64,000 nt of DNA from Campylobacter porcelli. Its GTDB lineage: Bacteria > Campylobacterota > Campylobacteria > Campylobacterales > Campylobacteraceae. The DNA is taken from the NCBI RefSeq assembly GCF_002139855.1, contig NZ_CP018789.1, forward strand, positions 1,488,001-1,552,000. The letters run 5' to 3'. The first letter of the stretch is position 1, and each line of letters starts with the position of its first letter. The notes below the pieces were generated by a model. It ran no database searches, was not told the origin of the DNA, and saw only the letters and a list, made by a program, of their open reading frames with translations. Below, in pieces: positions 52,745 through 64,000 of the stretch. Made by a program: the position numbers and the translations under genes.

Positions 52745-53820
52745 AATTTAAATTTTAATTAATTATAATATACTAAGCTCATAATCAAAAATGTAAAACT
52801 TAAAATGACTTATTAATTCCATATTAAATATTATAAATAAAAGCAGTCTTATAACTTTTATAAGTTTAATCTAATAAATTACCAAATTACTCACTTTATA
52901 ATAAGCATTCAACTTCCAAATATAAAATATTTTTAAAAATTTATAATTATTATTTGAATAATATAAAAATTAATAATAAGATGGTATCTAAATTAAATTC
53001 AAATATCAATCCTAACTATTTAAATAAAATAAAAAAGAATAAGGTTTTATTATTTTATATATTAAATAATTCTTTATAAATCTAAAAATATTTTAACTTT
53101 TTATTTATAAATACATTCATTGCTTTAAGAGTTAATCCATAGTCTAATTAATTATATTATATGGGTTGCAATACTATTTTAATATCTATTTTTAAAAATG
53201 TCAAGTTGCTTAATATTACAACTTTGATTTAAATTTGTTATATTAATAAATCGCTATTATAATAACCATAATCACCATAAAATAAAAGCTCATTTATTAT
53301 TCAATCCATATTCCTTAATTTAACATAACTAGCTAAAAATACCATAGCATAAGCCATATAACCAAATAAGCTTTACCATACAATCAAATAAAAACACTAT
53401 AATCTAGCATATACTATCTATATTTTAATAGGAATAAAGATAATATAATAAATTCAATCTCGATATAAAACAACAACACCTAAAAACTAAATTTAATAAC
53501 TAGAAAAATAAAAATTTAAAAAATAAATCTATATAAAATATGTAAAATACAAGTTATCCATATAAAATAACACCTAAAAACTAAATTTAAAAAACCAATT
53601 AACTCTAATAAGTTGATTTTTGTTTTGATAATAATATGAAATAATATGAAATAATATGAAATAATATGAAATAATATGAAATAATATGAAATAATATAAA
53701 TCTTTTAAAATTTCTAATAATTGTAAAATGATTTAATAAATTGAAAAATAATTAAAAGTATAAAAACCACTCACTAACAATCATAAAAAGCTGATTTAAA
53801 ATAAAAAAGATAGAGAATAA
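52745..53820. other. Very AT-rich gene-free stretch
   Basis: About 1.1 kb with no open frame I can support, no tRNA, and no recognisable remnant. It contains a 10-bp tandem repeat and two copies of a short ACACCTAAAAACTAAATTTA sequence near 53477 and 53571. It separates the decayed genes from the 3' end of the rRNA operon. Confidence 0.6.
53631..53700 (+). repeat. 10-bp tandem repeat, six perfect and one imperfect copy
   Basis: The unit ATAATATGAA is repeated six times exactly and then once as ATAATATAAA. Confidence 0.95.
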
Positions 53821-53827
53821 AAACAAA

Positions 53828-53946
53828 GCTCGCAGCAACCTACTTTTCCAGCATCCCAGTAAGGGAGAGTATCATCGGCCATGAAAAGCTTAGCTTCTTG
53901 GTTCGAGATGGAGCAAGGCGTTTCCTAATCATGTATAGCCACGAGC
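53828..53946 (-). rRNA. rrf: 5S ribosomal RNA
   Basis: The minus strand reads GCTCGTGGCTATACATG at the 5' end and GGTTGCTGCGAGC at the 3' end; the ends pair with each other as in 5S rRNA. The internal CTCGAACC segment is typical. Length about 119 bases. Confidence 0.9.
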
Positions 53947-54094
53947 AGTGTTAAATAAAACATTATCTAAATAAGAGTAATATCTTATTTAACACTGCTA
54001 AAGCATTAAAGTTAAAAATCACTAAGTTTAATATCTAAAAATATTTTAAAAACCTAAAAGGATTATATTTTATCCTTAACAAGGAAGTGATGCT

Positions 54095-57128
<3,034 letters not shown>

Positions 57129-57586
57129 ATTAGATTATTATATATTCTAATTCGCATCACTTCCTTGTTAAAGATAAATATAATTAGTTAATCTTTTTTA
57201 AAAATAAGATATTTTATTTAAAGATATGACTATTAAATTTATAGTGTTTAAATATTAACTTATAAGACGGAAAGCATTAACTACTATTAAGTAAGTTTTA
57301 AAACTTAATAGATTGTGAAGTTAAACTTGATAGTTAATATATTTAGTTATTGGGATAACAGATTGTTTAATTAACTATTTGCTAAACTAAGTCCATATTT
57401 AAAGCTTTAACAAGTCCTGTAAAATTGTTTTAAATATTAAAACTTGATTGTGACTTTTAACAATAGGGAAATTAAATAACTTTAGACCATTTATAAAGTC
57501 TAATCAGAAAGCTCAAACGCAAACTCTCTGATTAAACCTTAGAAATATATCTTAACTATCTTTTAACTTGCTTTTAACTTAAACTA
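57129..57586 (-). other. 23S-tRNA spacer without tRNA-Ile
   Basis: AT-rich spacer of about 458 bases. I looked for a second tRNA (tRNA-Ile usually follows tRNA-Ala in Campylobacter) and found no matching acceptor, T-loop or anticodon sequence. Confidence 0.65.
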
Positions 57587-57662
57587 TGGTGGAGAATAGC
57601 GGGATCGAACCGCTGACCTCCTGCGTGCAAAGCAGGCGCTCTCCCAGCTGAGCTAATTCCCC
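57587..57662 (-). tRNA. tRNA-Ala (anticodon TGC)
   Basis: The minus strand begins GGGGAATTAGCTCAGCTGGG, has the anticodon arm CTGCTTTGCACGCAG (anticodon TGC), the T-arm GGTTCGATCC, and an encoded CCA end. Length 76. Located in the 16S-23S spacer. Confidence 0.96.
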
Positions 57663-57741
57663 TTGTCAATCTCTCAAACCTAAACAAGCTGATTGAGACT
57701 ATATTGAAGTGATAATTGTGAGATTATCACTTTGTACTCTA

Positions 57742-59486
<1,745 letters not shown>

Positions 59487-59655
59487 TACTTCGCAAATTA
59501 GCAAAGTAATAATTTATTATGAAGTTTTAATCTAAAAACTTAATTGTTTGTAACTATTAAATTAGCAATTATTTAATTTAAATAATTAAAATTGCCTTTG
59601 GCTCAATCGATCACTTGTTTAGATTTCAAAGATTGACTATAAATGATAGTTTAAC

Positions 59656-59661
59656 ATTATA
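59656..59661 (-). promoter_or_regulatory. Candidate rRNA operon promoter
   Basis: On the minus strand a TATAAT preceded by a T-rich stretch, about 170 bases upstream of the 16S start. The rest of 59487-59846 is AT-rich leader and spacer with no gene seen. Confidence 0.45.
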
Positions 59662-59846
59662 AAAATTAAAAAACAGAAACGATAAAGAGATGATTTATCC
59701 AACTATAAGAAGGTGCTTCTCAATTCGTGAGCTGGAATTATATAAGAGATATACTTAAAGTTTGCTGAATGATTGGGGAGGGGGATGGAATTTATTGAAA
59801 TTTTTTTGTTTATTTATTAAAATATGCTAAAAATTTTGGAGTTAGC

Positions 59847-60323
59847 GTGATTAAATTTACCTTGGCATCTAATAATTTTTTAGATGAGTATGTGTTGAAT
59901 TGCGAATTTTCTCATATTTGTAAAATTTCAAATGGTGCTTATAAATTTTGGAAAGAAGTGGTCGCGGCTTCATATCAAAACTCTCGCACTGTATTTTTGC
60001 ATAAAAAATCAATTCCATCAAAGTATCAATATGCCATAAAATCCTGCACAAGTCTAGATGGTTTTGTGCTAGCAAGTGCATTTTGCTCATTTACTGGCGT
60101 GGCTAGTTCGCATTTGACTATTTCAAATGGCTCAAATTTAATTAATTTACTTGAGATTAAGATGGTTGATAAGTTTAAATTTGTCAATCTTAAAAAGCTT
60201 TATGATGACCTTGGGTTGCCATATTCAGCTCATATATATATAGAAAAATGTAAATATTTTTCGCCAACACCATTTGAAAAGCGTATCAAAATCACAGATA
60301 CGCTCTGTCTTGGATATTATTAA
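59847..60323 (+). CDS. Hypothetical protein
   Basis: A 158-residue protein of unknown family (MIKFTLASNNFLDEYVLNCE...). No signal peptide, membrane helix or known motif; five cysteines are scattered. The GTG start has a TTGGAG ribosome site seven bases upstream, which supports translation. It is convergent with the truncated acyltransferase gene and overlaps its stop by a few bases. Nothing around it suggests a role. Confidence 0.5.
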   Translation: MIKFTLASNNFLDEYVLNCEFSHICKISNGAYKFWKEVVAASYQNSRTVFLHKKSIPSKYQYAIKSCTSLDGFVLASAFCSFTGVASSHLTISNGSNLINLLEIKMVDKFKFVNLKKLYDDLGLPYSAHIYIEKCKYFSPTPFEKRIKITDTLCLGYY

Positions 60324-61084
60324 TTCTTATGCTTATTTTTTATCTTTATCGCTTCAAATATGAATTTAATATATCCGCCCTTATACCAACTTTTGTGTGC
60401 CTTGATTAAGGAGTTGCCTAGTTTATAGCTTAGATGATTTTTGAAATTTGCTGCTTTTTGGTAGCTAGTTTGTAAGGCTTTAATCTCATTATCTTTTTTA
60501 GATATCTGCTCTTTGAGAGAAATTATCTGATCTTGTAAAGATGGCTCTTGTGGTGGTTGTGGCGTGGTTTGTGGTTTTACTACAGATACTGGCTGTTTGC
60601 TTATTTGTATTAGCTCTTCAAACTGCATTTTTCTGGGATAAAATGGCTTTATAGTTTGGTTTTGAATTCTACTCTCTAGCTCATCTAAATAATAATTTAT
60701 ATCTTTCATTGCATCTATACCATCAAAATCTGCAAAATGATACTCCCACCATTTTAATTTTAAAAGCCTATTTCTTGTTGGCTCGTCAAAGCGGTATTTT
60801 AGTATTTTAGCTGGGCTTCCGCCTACTATAGCATATGGCGGTACATCTTTTGTAACGATGGCATTTTGAGCTACTACGCATCCTGTATGTAGAGTAATTC
60901 CTGGCTTTAAAAGAGCGTTTGTGCATACATATACATCATTTTCAAATATTGTTAGTGGCGATGGTGAAACTAAGTGATGACATGGGGTATGTGTATAAGA
61001 TTTGCCAATTTGTCTTATGCTTGCATCTTTAAAAATATAAAAAGTTGGATTATATATAAAAGATGAAGTTGAAATAGTATCCAA
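60320..61084 (-). CDS. CatB-type acyltransferase, apparently truncated at the 5' end
   Basis: The readable 254 residues start STSSFIYNP and continue with left-handed beta-helix (hexapeptide) turns: NDVYVCTNALLKPGITLHTG, CVVAQNAIVTKDVPPYAIVGGSPAKILKYRF. This is the C-terminal half of xenobiotic/sugar O-acyltransferases, whose usual N-terminal 60-80 residues of further hexapeptides are missing; a stop lies about ten codons upstream of the TTG at 61084. A Pro-rich linker and a coiled coil (LQDQIISLKEQISKKDNEIK) end in a basic segment seen in some Campylobacter glycan enzymes. It is either a pseudogene or a shortened protein. The catalytic His of the family is not evident. Confidence 0.6.
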   Translation of the reverse strand: MDTISTSSFIYNPTFYIFKDASIRQIGKSYTHTPCHHLVSPSPLTIFENDVYVCTNALLKPGITLHTGCVVAQNAIVTKDVPPYAIVGGSPAKILKYRFDEPTRNRLLKLKWWEYHFADFDGIDAMKDINYYLDELESRIQNQTIKPFYPRKMQFEELIQISKQPVSVVKPQTTPQPPQEPSLQDQIISLKEQISKKDNEIKALQTSYQKAANFKNHLSYKLGNSLIKAHKSWYKGGYIKFIFEAIKIKNKHKN

Positions 61085-61162
61085 AGAAAGATAAAAATTT
61101 AATTAATATTTAGATTAAAATTGATGGTAAAAGCTTGGCACCACGCCAAAGGGCGTAGCACA

Positions 61163-62494
61163 CTAGTCAAATTCATCTTCATCATCATTGGAGTTTAAAA
61201 GCGTTACTTTAACGGCTCCAATGCTAGTTCCATCCATCTTTATAACTTCATAAATGCAGTTTTGATCCTCTATAGTATCGCCCACAACCGGTAATCTCTC
61301 AAATAGATTAAACACATAACCGCCAATCGTAAGCTGCTCTGTCTCTTCATCAAATCTAATACCCATTATCTCTTCAACGGCTTCTATCTCAAATCTACCA
61401 TTGAATTCATATGTATCATCGGCAATTTTTTTATAGTTTTGGTCTTTATCATCGTGTTCGTCATTTATATCGCCCACTATCTCTTCGATTATATCTTCCA
61501 TAGTAAGAAGTCCTGCTGTCCCGCCATACTCATCTACTACAAGGGCGGCTGAAATTCTATCTTTATTCATCATAACAAGAATTTTGGATATTGAGCTATT
61601 TTCTGGGACTATGATAAATTTTCTTACGATTTTATCCAAATTTTCTATTTTGCCATCTAGATCGTTTTGTAAAATATCCCTTATATGAATCATACCCAAA
61701 ACGCTATCTTTGCTACCATCGATATATGGAAATCTAGTATATTTGCTCTTTATTATTATGTTCATATTTTCTTCAAAACTCAATTTTTTATTCAAGCAAA
61801 CAACATCTTTGCGTGGAGTCATAATCTCCTTAGCCACTGTATCACTAAAATCAACGGCGTTTTTTATAATCTCGCTCTCCATGCTATCTAGCACACCACC
61901 TTTTAGGCTCTCGCCAACGATGATTTTAATCTCCTCTTCAGAGTGTGCTAATTCGCTCTCTCTAGCAGGTCTAATGCCAATTAGCTTTAAAAACATAGCC
62001 GCTATAAAGTCAAATGTGCGAATAACTGGGAAAAAGATAATCCAAAAAAAGTATAATGGTCTAGCTATCAAAAGCACGGCTTGTTCGGCCTTAGCGATTG
62101 CTACTGACTTTGGCACAAGCTCGCCTAAGACAACATGTAATAAAGTAATAAAACTAAAAGCGATAACAAATGATACTGTGTGTAAAGTAGTGATATTATC
62201 AATGCCAAATATTGATTTTAACGGCTCTCTAATAATATCAGCCACGGCTGGTTCCCCAATCCATCCAAGAGCAAGGGAGCTAAGGGTAATGCCTAATTGC
62301 GTAGCACTAAGATAAGTATCTAGCGAATTTGACATTCTTAGGGCGAGTTTAGCATTTGGTCGTCTCTCTTTGACAAGCTCTTCTAAACGAGACCTTCTAA
62401 CCTTAACAATACAAAACTCAGACAAGACAAAAAAGCCATTTAAAAATATGAAAATGGCTGCCAAAATTATCATAATAATGGGGTAACTCTCCAA
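61163..62494 (-). CDS. CNNM/CBS-domain membrane protein (hemolysin/CorC family)
   Basis: 443 residues: a DUF21 transmembrane domain (about 1-190; MIILAAIFIFLNGFFVLSEF, SATQLGITLSSLALGWIGEP), two CBS domains (about 205-325; EIMTPRKDVVCLN, ALVVDEYGGTAGLLTMEDIIEEIVGDI), and a C-terminal CorC/HlyC domain (YEFNGRFEIEAVEEIMGI). Despite the old hemolysin label, relatives act in magnesium or cobalt efflux. Stands alone between the acyltransferase remnant and the efflux genes. Confidence 0.9.
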   Translation of the reverse strand: MESYPIIMIILAAIFIFLNGFFVLSEFCIVKVRRSRLEELVKERRPNAKLALRMSNSLDTYLSATQLGITLSSLALGWIGEPAVADIIREPLKSIFGIDNITTLHTVSFVIAFSFITLLHVVLGELVPKSVAIAKAEQAVLLIARPLYFFWIIFFPVIRTFDFIAAMFLKLIGIRPARESELAHSEEEIKIIVGESLKGGVLDSMESEIIKNAVDFSDTVAKEIMTPRKDVVCLNKKLSFEENMNIIIKSKYTRFPYIDGSKDSVLGMIHIRDILQNDLDGKIENLDKIVRKFIIVPENSSISKILVMMNKDRISAALVVDEYGGTAGLLTMEDIIEEIVGDINDEHDDKDQNYKKIADDTYEFNGRFEIEAVEEIMGIRFDEETEQLTIGGYVFNLFERLPVVGDTIEDQNCIYEVIKMDGTSIGAVKVTLLNSNDDEDEFD

Positions 62495-62556
62495 AATATG
62501 TCCTTAAAAATCTAGATAAATAGCTCCAATTATAGCATAAATTTTAGAAATTTAGA

Positions 62557-63957
62557 CTAATTTGAGCTTTGCTGGATTAAATTCTCTCTTGTTTTATTAT
62601 CTGTCTCATACTCAAAACCACCGCCAAAAGCCTTAAATACAGAAACAATGCTATTTACAGCTTCTAAATTCGCACTAGATAAGCTTAATTTTGCCGATAG
62701 CAAATTTCTTTGAGAATCTAGTAGCTCCAAATGACTGCTATAACCAGCATCATAGCGACTTTGAGCTATGTCATAGACCTTTTGTTGGCTTGATACTAAA
62801 TTTTCCATACTACGGGCTTTCATAAGCGAATTTTTCCTATCATCAAGTGCGGTTCTAATCTCGCTAAAGGCATTTTTAACAGCCTTATCATAGGCTAAAA
62901 AAGATGCGTTTTGATCCAAATTTGCTAGTTCAACACTATTATATGTGCGACCAAAATCTATAAGCGGTGCTAGTAAGCTCCCGCCTACATTCCACGCTGT
63001 TTTATTAGAATTTATCAAATTATCTAAATCATTGCTAGTATAGCCAAACATACCTGTGATGGAAATTTGAGGTAGCCACTGAGTTCTAACTACACCGACT
63101 AAAAAATTGCTTGACTTTAATCTCTCAAGCGCACTTGCTACATCGGCTCTTTTTAATAAAATATCTGAGCTAATACCGCTTGGAACTTCAGGCAACATCG
63201 GTAAATTAGTAGATACATTCATATCAGAATACAAAATTTCATTTAAATCTCCGCCAACTAATATTACAAGAGATGAGTTAGCTTGTGAGATTTGCATTTG
63301 TAAGCTAGCTAGCTGAGCCCTTGCCTCATCAGCAGTAGCAACAGCTTGAGCGTATATCAACTCATCTATCTCACCAGCAGCTAATTGCATAGCTCTATAC
63401 TCCACACTTTGAATATATGAATTTAGCGTATCTAGCAAGATCTGCTCTTGCTCTTTTAAGGAGACAAGCAAGAAATATGTATTTGCCACGCTACTTGCTA
63501 GGCTAATTCTAGCACTCTCATAATCAAATTTAGTAGCATTATATATAGACTGGCTTGCATTTGCCTTATCTCTTACTCTACCCCACAAATCAAGCTCATA
63601 GCTCAAAACAGCACTTAGAGAAAATTTATTTATATTATTGCTACTAGTATCTGCTCTACCATCTTTAGTCGCTTCGCCTTGTAATGAGATATTTGGAAGA
63701 TACTCAAGCCTATCTAGCCTTAGATTGATTCTAGCTTTTTCTATATTATTTAACGCAATGAGTAGATCGCTATTGTTTTGTAATGATTTTTGGATTAATA
63801 TATTTAACTTATCATCACCAAAGCTCTCCCACCACTTCTGACTAACGCTATAATAATCCATCTGGTATCTATACTCTTGCTCTATCTCAATCATATCAGG
63901 GCGAAGTGAGCAACCACTAATAATAGCTGCTATAAAAACCATAATAATCCTATTCAT
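62557..63957 (-). CDS. cmeC: Outer membrane channel of an RND multidrug pump (CmeC-like)
   Basis: A 466-residue TolC/OprM-type lipoprotein. Lipobox IISGC with cysteine 16, then QKWWESFGDDKLNILIQKSLQNN, SYELDLWGRVRDKANAS near 125-140, LLKRADVASALERLKSSNFLVG near 280-300, and PLIDFGRTYNS. It is the third gene of cmeABC-type operons, which export bile salts and antibiotics in Campylobacter. I use the ATG at 63957 because TTTGGAGC lies six bases upstream of it; the TTG 12 bases further up falls in that ribosome site. Confidence 0.88.
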   Translation of the reverse strand: MNRIIMVFIAAIISGCSLRPDMIEIEQEYRYQMDYYSVSQKWWESFGDDKLNILIQKSLQNNSDLLIALNNIEKARINLRLDRLEYLPNISLQGEATKDGRADTSSNNINKFSLSAVLSYELDLWGRVRDKANASQSIYNATKFDYESARISLASSVANTYFLLVSLKEQEQILLDTLNSYIQSVEYRAMQLAAGEIDELIYAQAVATADEARAQLASLQMQISQANSSLVILVGGDLNEILYSDMNVSTNLPMLPEVPSGISSDILLKRADVASALERLKSSNFLVGVVRTQWLPQISITGMFGYTSNDLDNLINSNKTAWNVGGSLLAPLIDFGRTYNSVELANLDQNASFLAYDKAVKNAFSEIRTALDDRKNSLMKARSMENLVSSQQKVYDIAQSRYDAGYSSHLELLDSQRNLLSAKLSLSSANLEAVNSIVSVFKAFGGGFEYETDNKTRENLIQQSSN

Positions 63958-64000
63958 CTTTTGCTCCAAATTTAGCTCTTTTGCTATCTAGCCACTCATT
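63950..64000 (-). CDS. C-terminal end of the upstream efflux gene, probably cmeB (partial)
   Basis: An open frame enters the window at base 64000 and ends NEWLDSKRAKFGAKDE at a TAG that overlaps the cmeC ATG (ATGAATAG). Only 16 residues are visible. In cmeABC operons the inner-membrane pump CmeB precedes CmeC, so that is the likely identity, by context only. Confidence 0.5.
   Translation of the reverse strand, partial: NEWLDSKRAKFGAKDE

Noticed and set aside
53631-53700. Possible origin-type iterons
   Set aside because: No replication initiator gene or DnaA-type boxes nearby; the unit is simple AT-rich sequence.

Overview
The window looks like a chromosomal segment of a Campylobacter species (Epsilonproteobacteria / Campylobacterota). 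The basis is very AT-rich intergenic DNA, a Campylobacter-type MOMP/Opr porin, a flagellin with a sigma-28 promoter, PseA and Maf flagellar-glycosylation genes, a CmeC-type efflux channel, many poly-G/C tracts of 8-11 bases, and an rRNA operon with intervening sequences in both 16S and 23S. Intervening sequences in 16S are known from several non-jejuni Campylobacter species. I cannot fix the species by reading alone.

Layout. 0-3.2 kb: a methyltransferase cut by the window edge, dgkA, and a zeta-toxin-like kinase bracketed by palindromic intergenic repeats. 3.2-7.4 kb: Tat-exported PhoX, then a three-gene cassette (WbqC-like plus two sister methyltransferases) bounded by exact 31-bp direct repeats. 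7.4-11.8 kb: biotin genes bioD-bioA facing bioC-bioG-bioF. 12-14.8 kb: a dicarboxylate-type symporter whose 3' end is repeated 1.4 kb downstream, around a small secreted peptide and an EF-hand protein. 15-16.5 kb: a restriction-modification pair. 16.7-26.3 kb: housekeeping genes (mdaB, radical SAM, PP-loop ATPase, dnaG, TPR protein, rnhA, rnc, aroC, pseA, UPF0323 lipoprotein). 26.4-32.6 kb: a surface-antigen region (porin, flagellin, autotransporter), each gene with a homopolymeric tract in its coding start or promoter, interleaved with palindromic repeats. 32.8-40.8 kb: glutathionylspermidine-synthase-like gene, ubiX, maf, and glycan genes. 40.8-45.8 kb: a five-gene envelope lipoprotein operon with LpoB-, YcfL- and CsgG/FlgT-like members. 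46-51.4 kb: YdjM-like protein, ArsB-like permease, alcohol dehydrogenase, a second autotransporter. 51.4-53.8 kb: decayed DNA with a broken DUF2628 gene, a broken trbM-like gene, and between them a compact locus with the architecture of a type I toxin-antitoxin. 53.8-59.5 kb: 5S-23S-tRNA-Ala-16S on the minus strand. 59.8-64 kb: a hypothetical gene, a 5'-truncated acyltransferase, a CNNM/CBS protein, and the outer-membrane channel of an RND pump.

Themes. (1) Contingency control: seven G/C tracts; those in porin, pseA, flagellin and one autotransporter are placed where slippage would change reading frame, translation or promoter strength. (2) Cassette traffic: two gene groups are bounded by direct repeats, and two loci (zeta kinase, flagellin) are bracketed by inverted palindromic elements. 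(3) The best candidate for an undescribed small system is the type I toxin-antitoxin-like locus at about 52.18-52.38 kb. All family calls come from motif recognition by eye; no search or folding program was run.
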